Shown piece after piece: positions 47,508-56,037 of a DNA stretch of 64,000 nucleotides (within the stretch, counting starts at the first letter, position 1; the number at the start of each line of letters is the position of its first letter). The translations under genes were made by a program, and so were the position numbers. The stretch lies in assembly GCF_023074175.1 (NCBI RefSeq), contig NZ_JADPKS010000012.1, forward strand, positions 62,001-126,000, read 5' to 3'. The notes below the pieces were generated by a model. That model was given only the letters and a program-made list of their open reading frames with translations. It had not been told where the DNA came from and did no database searches. The stretch is from Bradyrhizobium sp. 139. GTDB lineage: Bacteria; Pseudomonadota; Alphaproteobacteria; Rhizobiales; Xanthobacteraceae.

Positions 47508-48713
47508 ATGAGTTCTGAAGCCGTATTGGGCGCAATGAGCGGACTGCGCGTCATCGATCTCACGCGCGTGCTCGGCGGTCCCTACTGCACCCAGATTCTC
47601 GCCGACCACGGCGCCGACGTGATCAAGGTCGAGCCGCCCGCCGGCGACGAGGTGCGCGACTGGGGCCCTCCCTTCCACGAGGAAGACGCGGCCTATTTCA
47701 TCGGCATCAACCGCAACAAGCGATCGATCGGCCTCGATCTCGCTTCCGAGGGCGGCCGCCTCGTGCTGCTCAAGATGCTGGAGAGCGCCGACGTCCTGAT
47801 CGAGAATTTCAAGCCGGGCACGCTGGAGAAATGGGGTATCGGCAACGAGGTGCTGCGCGAGAAATTTCCGCGCCTCGTGCATTGCCGGATCTGCGGCTTC
47901 GGCGCCGACGGTCCGCGCGGCGGCAATCCCGGCTATGACGCCATCATCCAGGCCATGACCGGCATGATCGCGGCGACCGGTTCGCCCGAGAGCGGGCCGA
48001 TGCGGATCGGCGTGCCGCTGGTCGACATCACCACCGGCCTCTATGCGGCGATCGGCATCCTGATGGCGCTGTCGGAGCGGCAGCGTTCGGGCCAGGGCCA
48101 GTTCCTGGAGACGACGCTGTACGAGACCGGCCTTGCCATCATGCATCCGCACACCGCGAACTATTTCATGCATGGCAAGCCGCCCAGCCTCACCGGCAAC
48201 GAGCACCCCAACCTCGTGCCCTATGCGATCTTCCCGACCAAGACCGACAACATCTTCATCGGCGTCGGCAATGACGGCACCTTCCGCAAGCTTGCCAAGG
48301 AGATCGGCAAGCCCGAGCTCGGCACCGATCCGCGCTTTGCCCGCAACAAGGACCGCATCGCCAATCGCGAGGCGCTGCGGGCCGAGCTCGCCGCTGTGTT
48401 CAGCCAGCACGAGGCCGAGCCGCTGTGCAATCGCCTGCTCGCCGCGGGCCTGCCCGCAGGCCCCGTGCAGAAGATCGACCAGGCGTTGACGAACCCGCAC
48501 ACGATCGCCCGCGGCGATATTATCGAGAAGGACTGGTACAAGGGCGTGGCCTCGCCGGTCCGCCTCGATCGCAGCAAGCCGAGCCTGCGCCGTCTGCCGC
48601 CGAAATTCAGCGAGCACGCCCAGGAGGTTCTGGGCGAGTTCGGCTACTCCAAGGCCGAGATCGACGCGATGGTCGAGACGGGCACCGTCTGCGGGCCCGA
48701 GCGCAAGCGCTGA
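47508..48713 (+). CDS. CaiB/BaiF (class III) CoA-transferase
   Basis: 401 residues. Family III CoA-transferases move CoA between carboxylic acids through an Asp-anchored thioester; Asp173 in IGVPLVDITTGLYAAIG fits the catalytic position. Other family segments: LRVIDLTRVLGGPYCTQILA, ADVIKVEPPAGDEVRDWGPP, FIGINRNKRSIGLDL, ENFKPGTLEKWG, YDAIIQAMTGMIAATG. The substrate pair cannot be read from the sequence. Standing alone between ohr and the ugp genes. A TGACAAGCAC decamer is tandemly repeated over the stop codon. Confidence 0.9.
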   Translation: MSSEAVLGAMSGLRVIDLTRVLGGPYCTQILADHGADVIKVEPPAGDEVRDWGPPFHEEDAAYFIGINRNKRSIGLDLASEGGRLVLLKMLESADVLIENFKPGTLEKWGIGNEVLREKFPRLVHCRICGFGADGPRGGNPGYDAIIQAMTGMIAATGSPESGPMRIGVPLVDITTGLYAAIGILMALSERQRSGQGQFLETTLYETGLAIMHPHTANYFMHGKPPSLTGNEHPNLVPYAIFPTKTDNIFIGVGNDGTFRKLAKEIGKPELGTDPRFARNKDRIANREALRAELAAVFSQHEAEPLCNRLLAAGLPAGPVQKIDQALTNPHTIARGDIIEKDWYKGVASPVRLDRSKPSLRRLPPKFSEHAQEVLGEFGYSKAEIDAMVETGTVCGPERKR

Positions 48714-49138
48714 CAAGCACTGACAAGCACTGAGACGTGACGCGATTGAACTGACACGCGCCGCAAGGAAGGTGCGCTCCCTCTCCCGCTTGCGGGAGAG
48801 GGTTGGGGAGAGGGTGCCTCCGCAGTGAGACTCCCCAAGAGGAGAGAGCCCTCACCCGGCGCGTTGCGCCGACCTCTCCCGCAAGCGGGAGAGGTTTTGG
48901 AGCCCGCGGGCCGAGCGTCTGCCTCGCGCTATTCTGCTGACGACGCCGCGACCCAGCCCATCACTCCCGAATGCTGCACCGCGAACGAAGAAACCTGCCC
49001 GCTCCGCATTCGCCTATTTGCCTGCTTCCCTTTTCCAGCGCTTGCCGCTTTCGTTTCGGCCGCTTACACAGTCATGTGAACGTCATACGTCGCTGCTAGC
49101 GCAAGCGATCATTTTGACGGCCAAGGGAGGATTACTTG
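48714..49138. other. Intergenic region with a palindromic repeat and the ugpB promoter
   Basis: 425 bases between the CoA-transferase gene and ugpB. It holds the repeat pair at 48779-48895 and, from about 48900, the upstream region of ugpB. No regulator site or RNA gene was recognised. Confidence 0.6.
48779..48895. repeat. ORF-less pair of palindromes related to the DUF559 unit ends
   Basis: The right half, beginning CCCTCACCCGGCGCGTTGCG and ending with the palindrome CTCTCCCGC-AA-GCGGGAGAG, has the same layout as the right end of the DUF559 unit (37069-37117). The left half starts CCCTCTCCCGC-TT-GCGGGAGAGGG in inverted orientation. No gene lies between. Confidence 0.75.
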
Positions 49139-50455
49139 ATGGCTCTACGACACTTTGGAGCGGCTGCTGCTGTTGCACTCACGGTTGGAATGTCGGCCTC
49201 GCCGGCGTGGGCCGTGACCGAAATCCAGTGGTGGCACGCGATGACCGGCGCCAACAATGACGTCATTGTCAAGCTCGCCACCGACTTCAACGCGTCGCAG
49301 GCCGACTACAAGGTGATCCCGACCTACAAGGGCAACTATCCCGATACGATGAACGCCGGCATCGCCGCGTTCCGCGCCGGCAACGCCCCGCACATCATGC
49401 AGGTGTTCGAAGTCGGCACCGCGACCATGATGGCTGCGACCGGCGCGGTGAAGCCCGTCTACAAGCTGATGGCCGAGGCCGGCGAAAAGTTCGATCCCAA
49501 GATCTACCTGCCCGCCATCACCGGCTACTACTCGACCTCGAAGGGCGAGATGCTGTCCTTCCCCTTCAACTCGTCGTCGACCGTCATGTGGGTCAACCTC
49601 GACGAACTCAAGAAGGCGAATGTCGAGATTCCCAAGACCTGGCCCGAAACGTTCGAGGCCGCCAAGAAGCTGAAGGCTGCGGGTCATGACACCTGCGGCT
49701 TCTCCGGCTCCTGGGTCACCTGGGTCAATCTCGAGCAACTCTCCGCCTGGCACAACGTGCCGCTCGCCAGCAAGGCCAACGGTCTCGATGGCTTCGACAC
49801 CGTGCTGGAGTTCAACGGCCCGCTCCAGGTCAAGCATCTTGAAACCCTGGTCGAACTCCAGAAGACCAAGACTTACGACTATGCCGGCCGCACCAACACC
49901 GGCGAAGGCCGCTTCACCTCCGGCGAATGCCCGATCTATCTGACCTCGTCGGCGTTCTTCGGCAACGTCAAGGCGCAGGCCAAGTTCAACTTCACCGCCG
50001 TGCCGATGCCTTACTATCCGGACGTCAAGGGCGCGCCGCAGAACTCGATCATCGGCGGCGCCTCGCTCTGGGTCATGGGCGGCAAGCCGGCAGCGGAATA
50101 CAAGGGCGTCGCAAAATTCCTGACCTTCCTCTCGGACACCGATCGCCAGGTCTACATCCACAAGGCCTCGGGCTATCTGCCGATCACCAAGGCGGCCTAC
50201 GCCAAGGCGAAGGCCGACGGCTTCTACAAGGATCAGCCCTATCTCGAGACCCCGCTGCTCGAGCTGACCAACAAGGAGCCGACCGAGAATTCGCGCGGCC
50301 TGCGCCTCGGCAACATGGTTCAGCTGCGTGACGTCTGGTCGGAAGAGATCGAGCAGGCGCTGGCCGGCAAGAAGACCGCCAAGCAGGCGCTCGATGCCGC
50401 CGTCGAACGCGGCAACACCATGCTGCGCCAGTTCGAAAAGACCGCCGTCAAGTGA
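49139..50455 (+). CDS. ugpB: Sn-glycerol-3-phosphate-type ABC transporter substrate-binding protein UgpB
   Basis: 438-residue periplasmic binding protein with a signal peptide (ALRHFGAAAAVALTVGMSAS, cleavage near PAWA). Carbohydrate-binding type 1 fold; UgpB features include TEIQWWHAMTGANNDVIVKL, NAGIAAFRAGNAPHIMQVFE, CGFSGSWVTWVNLEQLSAWH and RLGNMVQLRDVWSEE. It should deliver glycerol-3-phosphate or glycerophosphodiesters to UgpAEC; a related polyol phosphate is possible. GGGAGG lies seven bases before the ATG. First gene of ugpBAEC, followed by a hairpin. Confidence 0.92.
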   Translation: MALRHFGAAAAVALTVGMSASPAWAVTEIQWWHAMTGANNDVIVKLATDFNASQADYKVIPTYKGNYPDTMNAGIAAFRAGNAPHIMQVFEVGTATMMAATGAVKPVYKLMAEAGEKFDPKIYLPAITGYYSTSKGEMLSFPFNSSSTVMWVNLDELKKANVEIPKTWPETFEAAKKLKAAGHDTCGFSGSWVTWVNLEQLSAWHNVPLASKANGLDGFDTVLEFNGPLQVKHLETLVELQKTKTYDYAGRTNTGEGRFTSGECPIYLTSSAFFGNVKAQAKFNFTAVPMPYYPDVKGAPQNSIIGGASLWVMGGKPAAEYKGVAKFLTFLSDTDRQVYIHKASGYLPITKAAYAKAKADGFYKDQPYLETPLLELTNKEPTENSRGLRLGNMVQLRDVWSEEIEQALAGKKTAKQALDAAVERGNTMLRQFEKTAVK

Positions 50456-50461
50456 GGCGAT

Positions 50462-50493
50462 GAGCGGCAGGCCGGTAACCCGGCCTGCCGCTC
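50462..50493 (+). promoter_or_regulatory. Strong hairpin between ugpB and ugpA
   Basis: 14-bp perfect stem GAGCGGCAGGCCGG / CCGGCCTGCCGCTC with loop TAAC, no T-run. Such hairpins after a binding-protein gene typically shield its mRNA and lower expression of the downstream permease genes. Confidence 0.75.
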
Positions 50494-50503
50494 TGCTGAC
50501 ATC

Positions 50504-51385
50504 ATGCAAAAGCAAGCCATTTTCCAGTCGAGATTATTGCCATATGCGCTGGTTGCGCCGCAGCTCGCGATCGTCCTGATTTTCTTCTACTGGCCGGCCC
50601 TGCAGGCGGTGATCCAGTCCTTCCTGCTCCAGGACGCCTTCGGTCTGTCGACGACGTTTGTCTGGTTCGAGAACTACATCGACCTGTTCAGGGACCCCTC
50701 CTATTTCGAGGCGATCGTCCGGACCTTCTTCTTCTCGTTCGCCATCGCGGTGTCGTCGCTGTCCTTCGCGCTGCTGCTCGCGGTCATGGCCGACAAACCG
50801 CTGCGCGGCTCGATGCTCTACCGCACGCTGCTGATCTGGCCCTATGCGGTGGCCCCGCCCGTGGTCGGCGTGCTCTGGATCTTCATGCTGCATCCCTCGC
50901 TCGGCGTGCTCTCGCGCTATCTGCGCGGCCTCGGCGTCGACTGGAATCCGCTGCTCGACGGCGACCAGGCCGCAGCGCTGATCATCCTCGCCGCCGCCTG
51001 GAAGCAGATCTCCTACAATTTCCTGTTCTTCCTCGCCGGCCTGCAAGCCATCCCCAAAAGCGTGTTCGAGGCCGCCGCCATCGACGGCGCACGTCCGATG
51101 CGCCGGTTCTGGACCGTGACCTTCCCGCTGCTGTCGCCGACGATCTTCTTCCTGCTGGTCGTCAACATCGTCTACGCCTTCTTCGACACTTTCGGCATCA
51201 TCGATACCATGACCCGCGGCGGGCCCGGAACGTCGACGGTCACGCTGGTCTACAAGGTCTATTCCGACGGCCTGCTCGGCGGCAATCTCGGCAGCTCGGC
51301 GGCGCAATCGGTGATCCTGATGGTCATGGTGATCGTGCTGACGGGAATCCAGTTCCGCTTCGTCGAACGCAAGGTGACCTACTGA
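50504..51385 (+). CDS. ugpA: ABC transporter permease UgpA
   Basis: 293-residue inner-membrane permease. Six membrane segments are apparent (for example [19 protein letters not shown] at 10-28 and [19 protein letters not shown]). The EAA loop that contacts the ATPase is [18 protein letters not shown]. Typical MalF-like, UgpA length. Its stop overlaps the ugpE start in TGATG. Between ugpB and ugpE. Confidence 0.92.
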   Translation: MQKQAIFQSRLLPYALVAPQLAIVLIFFYWPALQAVIQSFLLQDAFGLSTTFVWFENYIDLFRDPSYFEAIVRTFFFSFAIAVSSLSFALLLAVMADKPLRGSMLYRTLLIWPYAVAPPVVGVLWIFMLHPSLGVLSRYLRGLGVDWNPLLDGDQAAALIILAAAWKQISYNFLFFLAGLQAIPKSVFEAAAIDGARPMRRFWTVTFPLLSPTIFFLLVVNIVYAFFDTFGIIDTMTRGGPGTSTVTLVYKVYSDGLLGGNLGSSAAQSVILMVMVIVLTGIQFRFVERKVTY

Positions 51386-52233
51386 TGGTCGAGGAAGAGG
51401 GCTTCCGGCGCTACGTCGCTCACATCATCCTGTGGATCGGGATCGCGATCGTCGCCTTCCCCGTCTACATCGCGATCATCGCCTCGACCCAGGACAACGC
51501 GCTGATCGCCAACGGGCAGATGTCGTTGCTGCCGGGCGGCCATTTCTTCGAGGTCTACTATCAGACCATCTTTGTCGGCACGAGCGGTTCGACCCGCGAG
51601 CCCGTCGGCAACATGATGCTGAACTCGCTGGTGATGGCGCTCCTGATCGCGGTCGGCAAGATCGCGATCTCGATCATCTCGGCCTATGCGATCGTCTATT
51701 TCCGCTTTCCGTTCCGGATGCCGATCTTCTGGATCATCTTCATCACGTTGATGCTGCCGGTCGAGGTCCGCATCTATCCCACCTACAAGATCGTCGCCGA
51801 TTTGCACATGCTCGACAGCTATGCGGGCCTGTCGCTACCACTGATCGCCTCGGCCACTGCGACGCTGCTGTTCCGCCAGTTCTTCATGACCGTGCCGGAC
51901 GAGCTGCTGGAAGCCTCGCGCATCGACGGCGCCGGCCCCTTGCGCTTCTTCTGGGACACGCTGCTGCCGCTGTCGCGCACCAACATGGCGGCGCTGTTCG
52001 TGATCCTCTTCATCCTCGGCTGGAACCAATATCTCTGGCCGCTGCTGATCACCACGCGCGACGACATGCAGACCATCCAGGTCGGCATCCGCAAGATGAT
52101 CACCACCACCGACGCGCTGACCGAATGGCCGATCGTGATGGCGACCGCCGTGCTGGCGATGCTGCCGCCGGTGTTCGTCGTCGTCGCCATGCAGAAATTG
52201 TTCGTGCGCGGACTGGTCGAGACGGAAAAGTGA
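51385..52233 (+). CDS. ugpE: ABC transporter permease UgpE
   Basis: 282-residue MalG-like permease, partner of UgpA. Membrane segments include HIILWIGIAIVAFPVYIAII (N-terminal) and FWIIFITLMLPVEVRIYPTY; the EAA loop reads LLEASRIDGAGPLRFFW. C-terminus ends RGLVETEK, as in UgpE-type permeases. Overlaps ugpA by one base; a repeat separates it from ugpC. Confidence 0.93.
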   Translation: MVEEEGFRRYVAHIILWIGIAIVAFPVYIAIIASTQDNALIANGQMSLLPGGHFFEVYYQTIFVGTSGSTREPVGNMMLNSLVMALLIAVGKIAISIISAYAIVYFRFPFRMPIFWIIFITLMLPVEVRIYPTYKIVADLHMLDSYAGLSLPLIASATATLLFRQFFMTVPDELLEASRIDGAGPLRFFWDTLLPLSRTNMAALFVILFILGWNQYLWPLLITTRDDMQTIQVGIRKMITTTDALTEWPIVMATAVLAMLPPVFVVVAMQKLFVRGLVETEK

Positions 52234-52237
52234 AGAT

Positions 52238-52331
52238 GGCGAATAGCGAATGGCGAGTAGCGAATGGGGTCGCTGCATCTGCCTTGCGTCCCAACCAATC
52301 CCCATTCGCCATTCCCTACTCGCTATTCGCC
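52238..52331. repeat. 94-bp inverted interspersed repeat inside the ugp operon
   Basis: Arms beginning GGCGAATAGCGAATGGCGAG and ending CTACTCGCTATTCGCC are inverted around an about 35-base centre. It starts 4 bases after the ugpE stop and ends 10 bases before the ugpC start, so it would fold in the operon mRNA and could affect ugpC translation. Confidence 0.8.
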
Positions 52332-52341
52332 GGTGCAATCC

Positions 52342-53424
52342 ATGGCTAACGTCACCCTGCGCAACGTGCGCAAGACCTATCCCGGCGGCTTCGAGGCCAT
52401 CAAGGGCGTCGACGTCGATGTCGGCGACGGCCAGTTCTGCGTGCTGGTCGGCCCCTCCGGCTGCGGCAAGTCGACATTGCTGCGCATGGTCGCAGGGCTC
52501 GAAACCGTCACCGGCGGCGAGATCGATATCGGTGGCCGGATCGTCAACCAGGTCGAGCCCGCCGATCGCGACATCGCGATGGTGTTCCAGAACTACGCGC
52601 TCTATCCGCATATGAGCGTCTTCAACAACATGGCTTACGGCCTGCGCAACCGCGGCATGAAAGAGGCCGAGGTCAAGACGCGCGTCGACGAAGCTGCGCG
52701 CGTGCTCGAGCTCACGCCGATGCTTGAGCGCAAGCCGCGCCAGCTTTCCGGCGGCCAGCGCCAGCGCGTCGCCATGGGCCGCGCCATCGTGCGCCAGCCA
52801 AAAGTATTTTTGTTCGACGAGCCGCTCTCCAATCTCGACGCCAAGCTGCGCATCGCGATGCGGGTCGAGATCCGCAAGCTGCAGCGCCGGCTCAACACGA
52901 CCTCGATCTACGTCACCCACGATCAGCTCGAGGCGATGACGCTCGCCGACGTCCTCGTGGTGATGAATGGCGGCCAGGTCGAGCAGGTCGGCAATCCGCT
53001 GGCGATCTACGAGAAGCCGGCGACCACCTTCGTCGCCTCCTTCATCGGCGCGCCGCCGATGAATCTGATGTCGACGCGCGCCGATGAAATCAAATCGCAG
53101 CTCGGGGGCGCAGGCGAGGCCGGCATTCTCGGCATCCGCCCGGAAGATTTCGTCATCACCGACCAGACCCCGGCCGGCGGCATCGCGCTGCCGCTCACGG
53201 TGGAAGCGATCGAGCGCGTCGGCGCTGAAACCTTCGTCTACGGCACGCGGGCCCAGGACGAGCAGCGCGTCGCCGCGACGCCCGGCGAGCTGCCGCCGGG
53301 CGAGGTCATCGTCCGCATTCCCGGCTCCGTGGCGCCGCCGATCGGCCAAAAAATCCGCGTCGCGGCGGTGCGCGCAAAACTGCATCTGTTCAGCGGCGAC
53401 GGGCGGACGCGGTTAGGGGCCTGA
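52342..53424 (+). CDS. ugpC: ABC transporter ATP-binding protein UgpC
   Basis: 360-residue ATPase powering the Ugp importer. Walker [18 protein letters not shown] loop [16 protein letters not shown], signature [15 protein letters not shown], Walker [18 protein letters not shown], switch His ITHD-type [10 protein letters not shown], then a C-terminal regulatory TOBE region ([32 protein letters not shown]). The ATG at 52342 follows the repeat; the frame opens earlier at 52264 without homology. Last gene of ugpBAEC. Confidence 0.92.
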   Translation: MANVTLRNVRKTYPGGFEAIKGVDVDVGDGQFCVLVGPSGCGKSTLLRMVAGLETVTGGEIDIGGRIVNQVEPADRDIAMVFQNYALYPHMSVFNNMAYGLRNRGMKEAEVKTRVDEAARVLELTPMLERKPRQLSGGQRQRVAMGRAIVRQPKVFLFDEPLSNLDAKLRIAMRVEIRKLQRRLNTTSIYVTHDQLEAMTLADVLVVMNGGQVEQVGNPLAIYEKPATTFVASFIGAPPMNLMSTRADEIKSQLGGAGEAGILGIRPEDFVITDQTPAGGIALPLTVEAIERVGAETFVYGTRAQDEQRVAATPGELPPGEVIVRIPGSVAPPIGQKIRVAAVRAKLHLFSGDGRTRLGA

Positions 53425-53673
53425 CCGGTTCCGCGCGCCTAAATAAGAAGCGCGAAAACAACCCCATGCACAGTAGCGGGGAGTTTGATTTCGTTGAGAT
53501 AAATCCCCCGCAAACTCGGTGGTGGTCGGGCTCGGCTACAGCGGAGCTGTCGAATCCACAGCTCCCCCAGCTACCTCCTTGAACCCACAGGGGGATATGC
53601 CCATATTGCTGACCAAGGGGTGCCGCTACGGGCCCTGAAATGCCAAAGTCGCTTCGAGAGGACTTTGTAAACT
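53425..53673 (+). promoter_or_regulatory. 5' untranslated region of hsp20 with multiple hairpins
   Basis: 249 bases holding the hsp20 promoter and leader. A perfect 8-bp stem GGAGCTGT / ACAGCTCC lies at 53543-53565 and a ROSE-type hairpin directly before the start codon. The layered hairpins are the layout of rhizobial ROSE leaders; the transcription start is not defined here. Confidence 0.6.
53645..53666 (+). promoter_or_regulatory. ROSE-type RNA thermometer hairpin before hsp20
   Basis: The strand AAAGUC-G-CU (53645-53653) pairs with AGGACUUU (53659-53666): eight base pairs with a single bulged G51 opposite the AGGA at 53659-53662. The anti-Shine-Dalgarno reads UCGCU, matching the UYGCU consensus of ROSE elements. 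AGGA lies 11 bases before the ATG, so low-temperature pairing would hide the ribosome site and heat would open it. Confidence 0.8.
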
Positions 53674-54099
53674 ATGTCTCGTGTTCCCACGCTTTCCAGT
53701 CCGTTCCTGCTGGGCTTCGACGAGATTGAGCGCGTGCTCGATCGTGTCGTCAAAGGCGCCGACGGTTATCCTCCCTACAATATCGAGAGGTGCGACCGAT
53801 CGGAGGGCCAGCCCGAGCGCTTGCGCATCACGCTGGCGGTCGCCGGATTCACCCGCGACCAACTCGATGTAACCATTGAGGAAAACCAGCTCGTAATCCG
53901 CGGGCGGCAGCAGGACGACAAGTCCCGGCAGTACATCCATCGCGGCATCGCCGCGCGCCACTTCCAGCGCACTTTCGTGCTGGCGGAGGGGATGCTGGTG
54001 CTGGGTGCGGATCTGAAAAACGGATTGCTGGCGATCGATCTTGCCCGGCCGGAACCGGAGAGGATCGTTAAGACAATCGCTATCAATGAGCACGAATAA
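53674..54099 (+). CDS. Small heat-shock protein (Hsp20/alpha-crystallin family, IbpA-like)
   Basis: 141-residue ATP-independent chaperone holding unfolding proteins. The alpha-crystallin domain (about 33-125) contains YNIERC, ERLRITLAVAGFTRDQLDVT, NQLVIRGRQQDD and ADLKNGLLAIDL. Class A small heat-shock proteins of Bradyrhizobium share this build. Start ATG lies just beyond a ROSE hairpin, and the DUF1150 gene follows, as in other rhizobia. Confidence 0.93.
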   Translation: MSRVPTLSSPFLLGFDEIERVLDRVVKGADGYPPYNIERCDRSEGQPERLRITLAVAGFTRDQLDVTIEENQLVIRGRQQDDKSRQYIHRGIAARHFQRTFVLAEGMLVLGADLKNGLLAIDLARPEPERIVKTIAINEHE

Positions 54100-54150
54100 T
54101 GGAACGAGTAGCGGACTCGACCGCTTAGTTTCGAGAGAGGAGTCGAGACC

Positions 54151-54423
54151 ATGAGTGAAGGTCATGTTGCGTTCGAATACGAAGCCCAGAATGTCTCACC
54201 CGAGACGCTGGCAACCCTCGGCGAAGGTCATATCGCCTATGTGAAGCAGATCCGTTCCGAGGACGTGCCGGGCCTGTTTCCGGAAGCGCCGAAAATTGCG
54301 CCGGGCCTCAAGCTCTTCGCACTCCACGCCGCCGACGGCACGCCGATCATGCTGACCGACAGCCGCGAAGCCGCGATCGCCAACGCCTGGAGCAACGAGC
54401 TGCAAGCGGTGAGCGTGCACTGA
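54151..54423 (+). CDS. DUF1150 family protein
   Basis: 90-residue small soluble protein. Family features: YVKQIRSEDVPGLFPEAP, PGLKLFALHAADGTPIMLTD, and the end segment SREAAIANAWSNELQAVSVH. Function is unknown; genes of this family habitually follow an hsp20 gene in Rhizobiales, suggesting a joint heat-shock response. It is preceded by GAGAGGAG and followed by a terminator. Confidence 0.88.
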   Translation: MSEGHVAFEYEAQNVSPETLATLGEGHIAYVKQIRSEDVPGLFPEAPKIAPGLKLFALHAADGTPIMLTDSREAAIANAWSNELQAVSVH

Positions 54424-54455
54424 GCGCGCGCGCATAGCATCAGTAGAGTTTCAAG

Positions 54456-54489
54456 CGGGCATGCCTTCACATGAAGGCATGCCCGTTTT
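54456..54489 (+). terminator. Rho-independent terminator after DUF1150 gene
   Basis: Long stem CGGGCATGCCTTC paired with GAAGGCATGCCCG, tetraloop ACAT, followed by TTTTGCTTT. Ends the hsp20-DUF1150 transcript. Confidence 0.92.
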
Positions 54490-54548
54490 GCTTTGGCGTT
54501 CAAATTCGGATATGCTAAATTCTGGTTGTTTCGACTAGCGGAGATGGC

Positions 54549-54848
54549 ATGACCACCGCAAAGCGTCCTTCTTCGAAAAAAAGTGGCTCCAGTTCCCGGC
54601 GATGGAGCCTTCAAGATGCGAAAACTCACCTGAGTCAAATCGTCAGGGAGGCCCAACGCACGGGACCACAACGAGTTACGCTGCACGGTAAAGATGCCGC
54701 AGTTATCGTTGCCGCAGAAGAATTCGATCGCCTTCAGCGCCCCGTGAGCGGTCGCGATATCGTGACGGCCTTTGCGAAGTCCCCGTTAGCGGACGTGGAA
54801 TTTGAGCGCCTGACGGTCAAGTCCAACGTTCGGGATGTCGAGCTTTGA
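54549..54848 (+). CDS. Phd/YefM-type antitoxin
   Basis: 99 residues. The Phd/YefM N-terminal region is RRWSLQDAKTHLSQIVREAQ then GPQRVTLHGKDAAVIVAAEEFDRL; a shorter unstructured basic start precedes it. Antitoxins of this family repress their own operon and bind a partner toxin with the C-terminal part. Codon choice looks less GC-rich than its neighbours, as expected for a transferred module. The toxin start overlaps its stop in TTGA. Confidence 0.88.
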   Translation: MTTAKRPSSKKSGSSSRRWSLQDAKTHLSQIVREAQRTGPQRVTLHGKDAAVIVAAEEFDRLQRPVSGRDIVTAFAKSPLADVEFERLTVKSNVRDVEL

Positions 54849-55339
54849 GGGGCTGGCTGCTCGATACCAACGTCGTTTCAGAGCTACGTAGGCCCGAGCC
54901 CAATCCTGACGTGATAGATTTCGTCGCGAGCCAAAGAGGAGAGGAACTCTACGTTAGCGACGTAACGATCGCGGAGATCGTCTATGGCATCGAACAATTG
55001 TCCGATGCTGCCCGGCGCGCCGATCTTCGATCATGGTTGGAAAACACGGTCCGACCATTGTTTGCGAGGCGAGTCCTTGCCATCACGGAAGAGGCGATCG
55101 TGCGGTGGAAGGCGATGATCGTTGAGGGTCGCAAGCGCGGCCACACGTTCGGTCAACCGGATCTATTCATTGCAGCCATCGCAGCTCTGCAAGATCTGGC
55201 GGTGGTCACACGCGACATCGACGAATTCGTAGAGGCGCGCGTGCCAGTATTTAATCCATGGACACAGAGGTTCTATCGTGACGGCAATGAAACGCGTATG
55301 CGATCACCCGTGACCCTCGAAGCAATCTCTAGCCTATGA
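54845..55339 (+). CDS. PIN-domain toxin (VapC/FitB-like RNase)
   Basis: 164 residues. PIN-domain acidic residues are in LLDTNVVSELRRPEP (first Asp), VTIAEIVYGIEQL (Glu), FGQPDLFIAAIAAL (Asp) and VVTRDIDEF (Asp). Such toxins cleave RNA until the cognate antitoxin binds. A short tail beyond the domain (YRDGNETRMRSPVTLEAISSL without its final Ser-Leu shared by relatives) is unusual. Start TTG, overlapping the antitoxin stop. It converges with ptsN, 15 bases away. Confidence 0.85.
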   Translation: MRGWLLDTNVVSELRRPEPNPDVIDFVASQRGEELYVSDVTIAEIVYGIEQLSDAARRADLRSWLENTVRPLFARRVLAITEEAIVRWKAMIVEGRKRGHTFGQPDLFIAAIAALQDLAVVTRDIDEFVEARVPVFNPWTQRFYRDGNETRMRSPVTLEAISSL

Positions 55340-55354
55340 CGGAAGCAGGTCGGC

Positions 55355-55816
55355 TTAAGCCGCAGTTGCCGGCGGCAGTGCGAGCACCGAGTAGATCGCC
55401 TGGGCGTCGCGGGAGGCGCGGAGCTTCTTGGCGATGTCCTGGTCGCGCAGCAGGCGGGCGATGCGGGCCAGCGCCTTGAGGTGGTCGGCGCCGGCGCCTT
55501 CAGGCGCCAGTAGCAGGAAGACCAGATCCACCGGCTGGCCGTCCATCGATTCGAAATCGATCGGACGATCAAGGCGGGCGAACAGGCCAAAGATCTTTTC
55601 CAGCTTGGGCAGCTTGCCGTGGGGAATGGCGACGCCGTAACCGACCGCAGTGGTGCCGAGCTTCTCACGCTGGAGCAGCACCTCGAACACCGCGCGTTCG
55701 TTCTGTCCGGTCAACTCGGCCGCCTTGGCCGCGAGTTCCTGAAGCGCCTGCTTCTTGCTGTTGACCTTCAATGCCGGGAGAATCGCCTCGGGCGCGACCA
55801 GATCGGTAATCGGCAT
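55355..55816 (-). CDS. ptsN: Nitrogen phosphotransferase EIIA(Ntr)
   Basis: 153-residue EIIA domain protein of the nitrogen PTS, a signalling protein for nitrogen and potassium metabolism. The phosphoacceptor His66 lies in GYGVAIPHGKLPKLEK; LVFLLLAPEGAGADHLKALA and AIYSVLAL match the family. It lies downstream of hpf and rpoN, its usual partners. Confidence 0.94.
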   Translation of the reverse strand: MPITDLVAPEAILPALKVNSKKQALQELAAKAAELTGQNERAVFEVLLQREKLGTTAVGYGVAIPHGKLPKLEKIFGLFARLDRPIDFESMDGQPVDLVFLLLAPEGAGADHLKALARIARLLRDQDIAKKLRASRDAQAIYSVLALPPATAA

Positions 55817-56037
55817 GAAAGGTTTCCGAGGTGAATTAAACCGTCAGGTTCCGAATTGGCCAGCTTGGTCAAACCACGCCGGGCCGGCGTCAAGAAGGTG
55901 AAGCAAGAGGGGGACTTAGCCCGATCCTGATGTGGGGCGCTTCTACTCCAACGCAATCCCGGTGCCAACTCCCGCGTGCGGCTTTGCCCCGGTCATTGTT
56001 AGAGGCTGCGGTTGATACGGGAGCCCAGGTTCCGTCC

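Noticed and set aside
46875..48716. Long minus-strand frame over ohr and the CoA-transferase gene
   Set aside because: Spans two well-supported genes on the other strand; composition typical of a shadow frame.
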